From positions 1 to 64,000 of the forward strand of contig JAIERK010000142.1 of assembly GCA_019746975.1 (NCBI GenBank): DNA of 64,000 bases, given 5' to 3'. Made by a program: the position numbers and the translations under genes. The DNA comes from Candidatus Obscuribacterales bacterium (GTDB lineage Bacteria > Cyanobacteriota > Vampirovibrionia > Obscuribacterales > Obscuribacteraceae). Position 1 is the first letter of the stretch. Each line of letters begins with the position of its first letter. Below are positions 26,215 through 34,838 of this stretch, in pieces. The notes under the pieces are model-generated. The model was not told the origin of the DNA. It did no database searches and worked only from the letters and a program-made list of their open reading frames with translations.

Positions 26215-28353
26215 TCAGTCACTTGATTCTTTGAGCGCCGCTCTAAGATCTACTGCGGAATGAATCGGCTGTTTGCAGGTGAATTTCTCGCAGATGTATA
26301 TGGCCGGCTTACCTGGCTCAGGCTCTCGACCTTTGGCTAGCGGGCTGGTCAGCTCTTTTAACGATTTGCTGTCGGCGACCAGGACTACTTTGTCAGGGTC
26401 GTAGACGGACCAAAGCTCGAACAAAAGTTCTTTGTAACTTTCGTCGATGGGCTCGTGCACGATGACTATCTCTTTTATCGGGTGGAGATAAAAGTCGAGC
26501 GCGCAGAGACTGTTGGCGAACTCATTTGGTGCTTTTCCTAGGTAGTCGGCGTAAAGGCGCAGAATCGTTCGGGCGGATTCGCGATATGAGCCTTCTCCGG
26601 TAAGCTTCTCCAATCTGAGCAGGTTCATGAGCGCGACCGATGCACCGGACGGCACTGAGCCGTCGAAATGATTTTTCGGCCGGACGATTAGCTCTTCATG
26701 CGTGTCGCTCGTGTAATAAAGACCGCCATTGTCGTCATCCCAGAAGTGCTCGAGCATGAAGTCCGTCAGTTTCGTTGCTGTCGTCAACCAGCGCGGATCT
26801 GCGTCTACTGAAGTCAGGTCCAGCAACGCCTGCACGAAATAGGAGTAATCGTCCAGGTATCCATCGAGCTTTGCTTTGCCCTGACCCCATGTTCTCAACA
26901 GTTTGCAGTCATTGAGCAAATTGTCGAAAATAAAATTGATCGCTTCCTTTGCTTCTCTGAGATACTCTGCATTTGCGGTTACTTTGTAGCCATCCACGAA
27001 AGCCGAGACCATCAGGCTATTCCAGCTGGTCAAGACCTTTTCGTCTCGGCCAGGTCGCACGCGCTCTTCTCTCCGCTTCAGTAGCTTGGCGTTGAGGCGG
27101 TCAATTTTTTGAAAAAGCTCATCAATCGTAATGCGATTGTCTCTTGCGATATCCTCCGGCGGCTTCGACAGATGCAGTGCGCTGGTGCCGTGTTCGAAGT
27201 TGCCTGTTTTCGTGACGCCATAGAGATCAGACAGCCAGGTGCCATCTTCTTTGCCGAGTACTTCTTCTATCTCCTCCGGCGTCCAGACGTAGAATTTGCC
27301 CTCTTCGCCCTCGCTGTCAGCGTCCAGGCTGGAGTAAAAAGCACCATTGTCGGTGCGGAGTTCATTGGCTACGAATTTTAGAATTCCCTCGGCCACGCGC
27401 TTGAAGTAATCGCGACCGGTCACGAGATATGCCTCGAGATAGGTCGAACACAACAGAGCGTTGTCGTACAGCATCTTCTCGAAATGAGGTATCAACCATT
27501 GTCTGTCCACGGAATAGCGCGCGAAGCCGCCGGCAATTTGATCATAGATCCCGCCCATCGCCATCTTCTCTAGGGTCGTCTCGACGATCTCCTTGCAGGT
27601 CAGCCGAGAGCTGGCCTTGGCTTCCTTTGTGCGATTGGCATAGCGCATCAAGAGCATGAGACTGAAGGTATGTGGAAATTTAGGCGCGCCGCCGAAGCCG
27701 CCCCATTTTGCATCAAAACGATTGGTCAGAAGTTGAACCGCTTTTTCCACGGTTTCCATCGTCAAAATTTTGTCTGTCTCTTCGGGATCATCACTCTCGC
27801 TTGTCACGCCGATTTCGAGCATCTTGAGATGGTCGGTCACGTCTGTCGCGCTCTCCGTCACTTCATCTCGACGTTCTTTCCAGGCGTTGGTAATTCCTGC
27901 CAGGACGCGCTTGAAGGATGGCATACCATGCTTATCCACAGGCGGAAAATAGGTGCCTGCGAAGAAGGGTTTGAGCTCAGGTGTGAGGAACACCGTCATC
28001 GGCCAACCGCCATGACCGGTCATGAGCTGTACCGCCTTCATATAGATCTCATCGATGTCGGTTCGCTCTTCGCGATCCACTTTTATATTGACGAAGTGAT
28101 TGTTCATCACCGCCGCAGTCTCTTCGTCCTCGAAGGATTCGTGCTCCATGACATGGCACCAGTGGCAAGCGGCGTACCCGACCGAGAGAAGTATGGGTAC
28201 GTCTTTCTCCTTTGCCAAATCCAGCGCCTCTTTGCTCCATGGGAACCAGTTGACCGGATTGTAGGCATGTTGCAGTAGGTATGTGCTAGTTTCGTCGCCA
28301 AGCCGATTCGGCTCTGTGCGCTTCGCATTTTTCTCTTTACTGTTGCCAGCCAT
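26215..28353 (-). CDS. DUF255 thioredoxin-domain protein (YyaL/SSP411 family)
   Basis: A 712-residue protein with an N-terminal thioredoxin-like DUF255 domain (about residues 16-180) followed by an (alpha/alpha)6-barrel like that of glycosidases and epimerases. The family start is plain: NRLGDETSTYLLQHAYNPVNW, then a CHWCHVM redox motif, WPMTVFLTPELKPFFAGTYFPP. Homologues occur in all domains and their biochemical function is not settled. It starts two bases after the upstream oxygenase gene, just downstream of trxB, which fits a thiol-redox role. Confidence 0.93.
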   Translation of the reverse strand: MAGNSKEKNAKRTEPNRLGDETSTYLLQHAYNPVNWFPWSKEALDLAKEKDVPILLSVGYAACHWCHVMEHESFEDEETAAVMNNHFVNIKVDREERTDIDEIYMKAVQLMTGHGGWPMTVFLTPELKPFFAGTYFPPVDKHGMPSFKRVLAGITNAWKERRDEVTESATDVTDHLKMLEIGVTSESDDPEETDKILTMETVEKAVQLLTNRFDAKWGGFGGAPKFPHTFSLMLLMRYANRTKEAKASSRLTCKEIVETTLEKMAMGGIYDQIAGGFARYSVDRQWLIPHFEKMLYDNALLCSTYLEAYLVTGRDYFKRVAEGILKFVANELRTDNGAFYSSLDADSEGEEGKFYVWTPEEIEEVLGKEDGTWLSDLYGVTKTGNFEHGTSALHLSKPPEDIARDNRITIDELFQKIDRLNAKLLKRREERVRPGRDEKVLTSWNSLMVSAFVDGYKVTANAEYLREAKEAINFIFDNLLNDCKLLRTWGQGKAKLDGYLDDYSYFVQALLDLTSVDADPRWLTTATKLTDFMLEHFWDDDNGGLYYTSDTHEELIVRPKNHFDGSVPSGASVALMNLLRLEKLTGEGSYRESARTILRLYADYLGKAPNEFANSLCALDFYLHPIKEIVIVHEPIDESYKELLFELWSVYDPDKVVLVADSKSLKELTSPLAKGREPEPGKPAIYICEKFTCKQPIHSAVDLRAALKESSD

Positions 28354-28355
28354 TT

Positions 28356-29117
28356 TTACTTGTCCTCGTACCGATTGATCGCTTCTAGCAATCCATCGTA
28401 GAGATGGACATTGATAGCGAGAGTTTTTTGAAAACCAAATTCGACGGATGCGGAGGCATTGTATTCATCGAAAAAGTACTGAGCGAGAGCCAGTGATTCT
28501 TCGCTGTGCTCGCACTCGACATTGACATGATCAAACCAAGGATGTTCGGCGAGACCAAAATCGATGAAGCCCTTTTGCATTGCTTTGAATTCTTCCAGGG
28601 CCATTATTTCGGTTGCGGTTATGGCACCGGCTGTGATGGCAGGTGCGAAATAGCCGTGCTTCTTACAATTCCTGTCTAGCTTGGGCTTGTAGTAAGTCAC
28701 GACCTTTGTGATGTACTTGCGCACGCCGGAGAAGATTCGAACGGATGCAGAAAAACCGGGTTCAAGAACTTCTTGCGTCGCCTTTGAATCCGTTTTTTTT
28801 TCGCTCGACACTTTCGCTATGAGATCTCGCAGCAGTCCCTGATGGCAGGCGCCGTAGTCCCCATTGCCGTACTCGTTTCGTACATTTTCAATCACGAATC
28901 CGACCGCCGGCTCAGGCATGAAGGCGGCCGCCGTTAGCAAGAGTCTTCTCAGAAGAGAAGCATGGGCATCGTAATTGACGAGGAGTGCGACTGCCTGCTG
29001 CTTCGACAACGGTCTGTTTTTTAATCGTACGAACAGAGGATGGCTGGCGCATTCATGCGACAAAGCCAACTCTTTCAGATATTCGGCGCTCTCATGTACG
29101 ACTTCGTTCAGCAGCAT
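28356..29117 (-). CDS. Haem-oxygenase-fold di-iron oxygenase-like protein
   Basis: A 253-residue all-helical protein resembling the TenA/PqqC-like, iron-containing redox enzyme (HDO) family. Probable metal ligands: Glu in VIENVRNEYGNGDYGACHQ and the His nine residues on, with a C-terminal HVNVECEHSEESLAL helix providing more. Members act on small carboxylates or amino acids, but the substrate cannot be read here. ATG 29117 lies inside the end of trxB (ten-base overlap), so translation is coupled. Confidence 0.75.
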   Translation of the reverse strand: MLLNEVVHESAEYLKELALSHECASHPLFVRLKNRPLSKQQAVALLVNYDAHASLLRRLLLTAAAFMPEPAVGFVIENVRNEYGNGDYGACHQGLLRDLIAKVSSEKKTDSKATQEVLEPGFSASVRIFSGVRKYITKVVTYYKPKLDRNCKKHGYFAPAITAGAITATEIMALEEFKAMQKGFIDFGLAEHPWFDHVNVECEHSEESLALAQYFFDEYNASASVEFGFQKTLAINVHLYDGLLEAINRYEDK

Positions 29118-30181
29118 CCGTGCTTCTTACCAACTGGCTCTGATTTCTGCATCGCACTTTGATCGCCTGACGTGACGCTTGGCGATTCGCTTGCACTCTT
29201 GGTGGAGGATGAGCCTCTGTGGGCTTCCCCATTTTCTTCGGCTTCGGCTTCTTCCTGTTCTAGCAGCCACTGGGCTTCCAGCGCGGCTCGACAACCAGAG
29301 CCTGCAGCAGTCACTGCCTGGCGATATTTGTTGTCGATACAATCGCCTGCGGCGAAAACACCTGGAATCTTGGTGAGCACGCTGCCTTCGTAATGAGTAA
29401 GGATGTAGCCCGATTCGTTGAGTTCTAGCTTGTCCTTGAATAGGTCGGTATTGGGTTGGTGCCCGATGGCGATGAAGACCCCGTCGGCATCATGCTTTTG
29501 CACTTCGCCCGTCTTGATATTCTTGACCTTGACCCACTTCACTTCGCCATCCTGAATCTCGCCGATGTCCTCGACTACGCAGTTGAGAAGGTAGTGAATC
29601 TTTTCATTGCGACGCATACGATCGACCATGATTGCCGACGCGCGGAATGTCTCTCTTCTGTGAATCAGGGTTACCGACGTGGCAAAACGGGTCAAGAACA
29701 TCGCCTCTTCTATTGCGGTGTCTCCGCCGCCGACAACGAATACTTTCTTGTCTCTGAAGAAGAAACCGTCGCAGGTCGCACAAGCCGATACGCCATGTCC
29801 CATGAGCTTGCTTTCGGACTCCAGTCCGAGCAGCTTCGCCGAGGCTCCGGTTGTAATGATAAGCGTACGAGTATGAATCTCGCGTTCGCTTGTCTTGATC
29901 ACAAATGGACGTTGCGAGATGTCCACTGACTCGGCGTTGTCGTAGATGAACTCCGTGCCGAATCGCTCGGCTTGCTTGTGCATTCGGGTCATCAGGTCCG
30001 GACCCTGAATACCGTCTTCGAATCCAGGGTAATTCTCTACATCGGTTGTGATCGTCAATTGACCACCCGCCTGCAATCCTTCAATCACCAGAGGCTCGAG
30101 ATTGGCTCGAGCTGCATAAATGGCGGCTGTCAATCCAGCTGCTCCGGATCCAAGGATAGTAACTCTTCTTTCTTTGGGCAT
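29108..30181 (-). CDS. trxB: Thioredoxin reductase with a Cys-Cys C-terminal tail
   Basis: Low-molecular-weight flavoprotein: NADPH to thioredoxin. FAD site GSGAAGLTAAIYAARA, redox centre ACATCDG, NADPH site VGGGDTAIEEA and the FAD-binding GVFAAGDCIDNKYRQA. ATG 30181 gives the family start MPKERRVTILGSG; an upstream frame to 30238 has no clear site. The core ends near residue 307 and is followed by a polar, Glu/Ser-rich tail of about 50 residues that ends GKKHGCC. Such a tail is unusual for this class. First gene of the six-gene run down to proA. Confidence 0.94.
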   Translation of the reverse strand: MPKERRVTILGSGAAGLTAAIYAARANLEPLVIEGLQAGGQLTITTDVENYPGFEDGIQGPDLMTRMHKQAERFGTEFIYDNAESVDISQRPFVIKTSEREIHTRTLIITTGASAKLLGLESESKLMGHGVSACATCDGFFFRDKKVFVVGGGDTAIEEAMFLTRFATSVTLIHRRETFRASAIMVDRMRRNEKIHYLLNCVVEDIGEIQDGEVKWVKVKNIKTGEVQKHDADGVFIAIGHQPNTDLFKDKLELNESGYILTHYEGSVLTKIPGVFAAGDCIDNKYRQAVTAAGSGCRAALEAQWLLEQEEAEAEENGEAHRGSSSTKSASESPSVTSGDQSAMQKSEPVGKKHGCC

Positions 30182-30321
30182 GAACGCTACCCCGACTGCG
30201 TAATGGTCGTTGCGACAGATGACAAGTGAGCAATGCACTCGTCTTAGGCCTCCATTTTATGTCTAGAGGCTGTCATAATGCGGGACATTCAAGATAACTT
30301 ATCAAATTAGATCGAAGCAGT

Positions 30322-31218
30322 TTACTTGTTGGGCACAGTGGCGATTTCCGGTCGTAAACCGTAAGGCAGCGCGCTTTTTACATCGTCAAGACTGTCTAGA
30401 AGATCCTGCTGCTTTTTAACTATCCGTTCTATCGAAGGCAATACCAGTGCCCCGTCTTCGTTTTGTAACAGGACTCGGACCCGTTCTAGATCATTAATTT
30501 GTCCGAGCAATTGTTGGGCTTCAACAAGAGGCTCACAATTACATCCGTAGAACTCGACCAGAATATAGCGCCAGGCTTTGATACTGAGCCGCAATACGTG
30601 CAGCTCCTCGAGAGTGGCTGCGTGTTCTGATAAAGAGCTCGTTTGCGCTTCCGCCTCCTTGAGATGGGCTTCGATAATGTCACTTATTTGGGCAGGGGCT
30701 CGGTTGCCATCCTTTTGCTCTTTTCGGAGCTTCTGAGCGCGCTTCTTGATAAATTTGCTGAGCTTCTTTACTAGCTCCACCAGCTCGAGGCGTTCTAGAC
30801 CGGCATTGGCTTCCTTTTCGACACGATCGCGTGTGAGTTCCCACTTTGCGATTGTCGGGCGGGAAACTCCGAATTCTCTTGCCGTTTCTAGATCTACATC
30901 CCAGTCCCGTACGGCACCCAGGAGCTTATATGCTTTCTTCAGGCTTTTGCCGAGTTTGCGTTTGAACGACTTCGACTCGAATCCTTCGACGGAGAGGACG
31001 CCCCATATTGAATACCAGCGGCGAAATGCGACTCGCATGTTGTGAACCCGCTTTTCGCTCTTGCCTTTGCGCTTTTCCAGCTTGACGGCGCTCTGCCACA
31101 GTCTGGTCAGGGCCTCTTGCGCAACTTCGTACTGGTAATCAATGAAGTCGCCTTTATGTAGGTGGGCGCTAAAACCGTCCACGCTGGCTTCTCCATTGCT
31201 CTGTTTTTCGTCAGCCAT
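30322..31218 (-). CDS. CHAD domain protein
   Basis: A 298-residue helical protein with the conserved basic motifs of CHAD domains: VHNMRVAFRRWYSIW and LLGAVRDWDVDLE in the first half and LRLSIKAWRYILVEF in the second. CHAD proteins bind inorganic polyphosphate through these Arg, Lys and His residues. ATG 31218 is preferred over TTG 31230, but neither has a strong ribosome binding site. The gene follows a glycosyltransferase on the same strand. Polyphosphate storage is known in the Obscuribacter lineage, which is consistent but not proof. Confidence 0.9.
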   Translation of the reverse strand: MADEKQSNGEASVDGFSAHLHKGDFIDYQYEVAQEALTRLWQSAVKLEKRKGKSEKRVHNMRVAFRRWYSIWGVLSVEGFESKSFKRKLGKSLKKAYKLLGAVRDWDVDLETAREFGVSRPTIAKWELTRDRVEKEANAGLERLELVELVKKLSKFIKKRAQKLRKEQKDGNRAPAQISDIIEAHLKEAEAQTSSLSEHAATLEELHVLRLSIKAWRYILVEFYGCNCEPLVEAQQLLGQINDLERVRVLLQNEDGALVLPSIERIVKKQQDLLDSLDDVKSALPYGLRPEIATVPNK

Positions 31219-31294
31219 CCGATCGCTCAATTGACCGCTGCGTATGACGTATGATGTACTGGCACACGCGCGTTCGCTATCAGTATATAAATTT

Positions 31295-32653
31295 TCATCC
31301 CCAAAAGTCGGAAATAATTTCGCGCGATCTTTTCATTACGAGCTCGCCACCGCCGCGGAGGTAGACTGCCCGCGCACGCTCTAAAACTGATGGCATCGTA
31401 ATCTTTACATGTCTGGGCAGCTGATAAGGATTTTTGCAATAGGTGACAAGTGCTGCCGCTGTTTTTTCCCAGGTGAATTCCTCTGACAATTGCAAAGAGT
31501 TGCGACTGCATTGGGCTCGGAACTCCTTGTCCAGTGCACAACGCACGATTGCAGCGCTCCACGCATCTACATCTTGGAAGGGCAACGCCAGCCCAGCGCC
31601 TGCGGTTTCAATCATCTGGGAGAGTGGGTCGCCACCTGTGCTCAGCACGGGCAATCCGGTCCAGAGGTAGTCAAGGATTCTCGTTCTAAATGAGTATCTG
31701 GTCTCGGGCAGGTCGAAATGCAATGAAACTGCCACATCGGCGTCGAGCAAGAAGTTGACGCGCTCACCATATGGGATCCATCCTTCTTTGAAGAATACAT
31801 GCTTCCTGGTGAGACCCAGGCGTTGCGCCATCTCTACGGCGTCTTTCGCCATCTTCATGATCGGTACTTTCGGATTGGGCGACTTCATACCCATGAATAC
31901 GAGGCGGAGATTGGGCACCTCCTCTTTTGCCTTGTCGACTGCGGCGATCAATGTCAGTGGGTCGAACCAATCCCAGATGCCTCCGCCCCATAGCATGATG
32001 AAATCGTTGGCGCCGATTCCTTCGAGTGCGCCTCTGAGACCGGGTCCGTTGGTGACAGGAGCGTCTGTCTCTCGACCGAAAGGCACGACATCGACCAACT
32101 TTCTCAACGATGGGTCGAATTCATAGAGCTTCGGAGTCAGCCTCCCAAGCGCGCAATAACGACCGAGCCAGTAATCGCGCTGAATCTCAGATGCGCAAAT
32201 GGAAAAATCGCAAGCCAGCATGTGCTTCTCCAACACCTGGTGCATGAGGCGGAAGCTGGCTTCACCTGCGACGGTCTCGTGTTTGTATTGAACCAGAACA
32301 GAAAAGAGATAAGGATCGTAAAGGTCGACAACAAGAAATTTTCCAAGTTCGGCAAGACGTGGAAATGGTCTCAACACGTTGGATTGGATAACCAGGACGT
32401 CGTGTTCGAGCGCCTCTCTGTACATTGTTGATCGGTTGGCGCCGGTCACCACCCGTATTCCGTCTATAGGCGGTAGCTGATCGGCTTCAGCGTGTTGTAC
32501 TGAGGAAGCGACGGTTACAGTACTGAAATGTTTTGAAAGTTGCTTACCCAATTCCAAGGCGCGAATGGCTGGACCCGCCATGGCACGTGATATCGGCTCC
32601 AGGGTGACGAGCATGATGCGGCGTTGCGCTTTTGGTTGTGAAGTTAAACTCAT
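31295..32653 (-). CDS. GT4-type glycosyltransferase
   Basis: A 452-residue GT-B protein. The N-terminal half begins RRIMLVTLEPISRAMAGPAIRALELGKQL, typical of GT4 enzymes with a glycine-rich acceptor loop (the run is split by residue 25). The C-terminal donor half has LWGGGIWDWFDPLTLIAAV, FKEGWIPYGERVNFLLDADV and the sugar-nucleotide site LPVLSTGGDPLSQMI. ATG 32653 is preferred to the far upstream start at 32722. It is divergent from a GT2 gene, suggesting a cell-surface polysaccharide locus; donor and acceptor unknown. Confidence 0.88.
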   Translation of the reverse strand: MSLTSQPKAQRRIMLVTLEPISRAMAGPAIRALELGKQLSKHFSTVTVASSVQHAEADQLPPIDGIRVVTGANRSTMYREALEHDVLVIQSNVLRPFPRLAELGKFLVVDLYDPYLFSVLVQYKHETVAGEASFRLMHQVLEKHMLACDFSICASEIQRDYWLGRYCALGRLTPKLYEFDPSLRKLVDVVPFGRETDAPVTNGPGLRGALEGIGANDFIMLWGGGIWDWFDPLTLIAAVDKAKEEVPNLRLVFMGMKSPNPKVPIMKMAKDAVEMAQRLGLTRKHVFFKEGWIPYGERVNFLLDADVAVSLHFDLPETRYSFRTRILDYLWTGLPVLSTGGDPLSQMIETAGAGLALPFQDVDAWSAAIVRCALDKEFRAQCSRNSLQLSEEFTWEKTAAALVTYCKNPYQLPRHVKITMPSVLERARAVYLRGGGELVMKRSREIISDFWG

Positions 32654-32794
32654 AATCGACTCGGCGCCATATCCCAAGCGCTGCTTAATCTCGCAATCAC
32701 GAAATCCCTGCTGTGCGCTCACTGCGCTCCAATTATAGCCCGGTTAAGAAGTAACTCGTTTTTGCCTCGCCCATATACCGTACAATAGTCAGCT

Positions 32795-33826
32795 TTGAAA
32801 CTAGTCTTTCGGAACAGGCGCTTGACTCAAAAGCTCGTAAGCATAGTAATCCCGAACTGGAACGGCAAGCATTTCCTTGCCGGTTGTCTCGATTCGATAC
32901 GAAAACAGACGTATGGTTCGCTCGAGACGATCATTGTAGATAACGGCTCTCGTGATGGGTCGGTGGAGTTCATCAAAACCAACTATCCGGAAGTGCGCCT
33001 GATCTCGTTCGACCACAATACCGGGTTCAGCCCGGCGGTCAATGCCGGTATCCGTCAGGCCTGCGGTCGATATATTTCTCTGTTGAACAATGACACGATA
33101 ATCGAGCCCAACTGGGTCGAAGAGCTAGTCGACGCTCTGGACCGCAACCCGGACTTAGGCTCCGTCGGCTGCAAAATGTTGGCTTACGACGATCCGAAAA
33201 TTCTGGATGGCGTCGGCGACGGCTACAGAAGAGGCGGATTGCCCGGTCGAATCGGTCACAAGGAAAGGGACCAGGGTCTTTTCGATCAGCCGCGCTACAT
33301 ACTTGGCGCCTGTGGTGGTGCCGCGATGTATCGGCGCGAGCTTTTCGACGACATTGGCTTGTTCGATGACGATTATTTCGCGTATCTCGAAGATGTCGAC
33401 CTGGCGCTGCGTGCGCAAAGCGCAGGCTACAAGTGCTTGTATGTTCCGACCGCGCGCGTCTACCATCTTGGCTGCGGTACTACTGGTAGTGGCTATTCAC
33501 CGCTCGTTGTAAAACTCTCATCGCAAAACAATTTCAACACGATCGTCAAGAACATTCCGATGCCCTTGCTCTTGAAGTTCCTCCCCCAGATCTTCTATTG
33601 GCAGGCCTTCTACTTCGCAGTCGTCACCATACGTGGTGGCCAGATATGGAGCTGGATCGTGGGAACCTGCAAAGCGATCTACATGCTTCCCAAGATGCTG
33701 GAAAAAAGAAAGGCAATCAACCGGCGACGGACAGTCTCTCTGGATTACCTGGAGGGAATTATTGTCGAATCGGAAATAGAATTGGCTGAAGCAAAAAAAC
33801 GTTTGTACGCTCAGGTACGCTCCTGA
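32795..33826 (+). CDS. GT2 glycosyltransferase (rhamnosyltransferase-like)
   Basis: A 343-residue GT-A enzyme. SIVIPNWNGKHFLAGCLDSI opens the nucleotide-binding domain, IIVDNGSRDGS holds the first acidic motif, SLLNNDTIIEPNW is the DxD-like metal site, and YFAYLEDVDLALRAQSAGY the catalytic ED motif. A C-terminal amphipathic or membrane-associated stretch follows. It resembles WbbL-type rhamnosyltransferases. The TTG start at 32795 is uncertain; TTG 32822 gives a shorter form still containing all motifs. Confidence 0.9.
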   Translation: MKLVFRNRRLTQKLVSIVIPNWNGKHFLAGCLDSIRKQTYGSLETIIVDNGSRDGSVEFIKTNYPEVRLISFDHNTGFSPAVNAGIRQACGRYISLLNNDTIIEPNWVEELVDALDRNPDLGSVGCKMLAYDDPKILDGVGDGYRRGGLPGRIGHKERDQGLFDQPRYILGACGGAAMYRRELFDDIGLFDDDYFAYLEDVDLALRAQSAGYKCLYVPTARVYHLGCGTTGSGYSPLVVKLSSQNNFNTIVKNIPMPLLLKFLPQIFYWQAFYFAVVTIRGGQIWSWIVGTCKAIYMLPKMLEKRKAINRRRTVSLDYLEGIIVESEIELAEAKKRLYAQVRS

Positions 33827-33880
33827 GATACCAATATCTGGTAACCTGATTCTGCAGTCGAAACAAGATTGGGGCAGATT

Positions 33881-34804
33881 GTGAAAATTACCATCAATAA
33901 AGACAGCTCGGTTCCGGTGCGCGATCAACTGGTAGAGCAAGTATCTTTGCAGATTGCGTCAGGCATGCTCGCCAGTCGCGAGAAGTTGCCGAGTATTAGG
34001 GCGCTGGCCGGACGATTGGGAATTCACTACAGCACGGTGACCGCGGCGTACAATCATCTTGCCGATGTTGGATTGCTTGAAATCCGCCAGGGAAGCGGCG
34101 TCCGGGTAGCCAGTATCAGTTCTCGCGGCGAGACCGAAGTGGCCAAGGTTAGCCTTGATACGATGATAAATGATTTCTTGGCGCGCGCCTCTGACTCTGG
34201 TTATGCTGCTAAGGATGTCGTGAAAGCATTTGAAAAGCTCTGCGAGCGTAAGCCTGTCCGCCGAATTCTGGCTGTCGATCGCAACGAAGATTTCCATCCC
34301 ATACTATTGAAAGAATTGAAGCCGCACTTCTCATTGCCGGTGGAAGCGAACACAGTTCAGCAGATCTTGGAATCGCCGGAATTGCTCGACGATGCCTTAA
34401 TCGTCACGAGTCTATACCACCTCTTCTCGTTTCAGAACAAAGTGAAGGATAGGACTCGCCTCGTTCCGTGCAACATAGAGCCCGCGCGTTTGGAGATGGA
34501 GAAAGTTGTCGAGCTGAGGGCCGGGAGCCTTGTACTCCTGGTCTCTGTCAGCCAGACGTTGATGAATATGGCGACCAAGCTTGTCGCTGCACATCGAGGC
34601 GAGGAAATTGCAGTTCGATCAGTTCTTCTTTCCGACGAGAAAGAATTGAATTACATGGTCAACCACTCGGACCTGATTCTCTGCGATACGCCCAGCGAAG
34701 ACACCGTCTCGAAAATAGCAAATCCGAATAAGCTTCTCGTGTTCAAGCTTTATGCACCATCCACGATATCGTTGATTCAGGATCGCCTCAATAAGTGGGG
34801 ATAG
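33881..34804 (+). CDS. GntR-family regulator with an unrecognised effector domain
   Basis: The N-terminal 70 residues are a GntR winged helix: VPVRDQLVEQVSLQIASGML, LPSIRALAGRLGIHYSTVTAAYNHL and LLEIRQGSGVRVA. The following 230 residues are not a PLP-aminotransferase domain; they resemble a ligand-binding or phosphoacceptor-less receiver fold with Rossmann-like strands (RRILAVDRN, LVLLVSVSQTL, LILCDTPSED). GTG 33881 is chosen; TTG 33869 is 12 bases upstream. It may control the neighbouring glycosyltransferase or kinase genes; no operator was identified. Confidence 0.85.
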   Translation: MKITINKDSSVPVRDQLVEQVSLQIASGMLASREKLPSIRALAGRLGIHYSTVTAAYNHLADVGLLEIRQGSGVRVASISSRGETEVAKVSLDTMINDFLARASDSGYAAKDVVKAFEKLCERKPVRRILAVDRNEDFHPILLKELKPHFSLPVEANTVQQILESPELLDDALIVTSLYHLFSFQNKVKDRTRLVPCNIEPARLEMEKVVELRAGSLVLLVSVSQTLMNMATKLVAAHRGEEIAVRSVLLSDEKELNYMVNHSDLILCDTPSEDTVSKIANPNKLLVFKLYAPSTISLIQDRLNKWG

Positions 34805-34838
34805 ATGGTATTACCGGTGATGCGCATTTGAAGACCGG

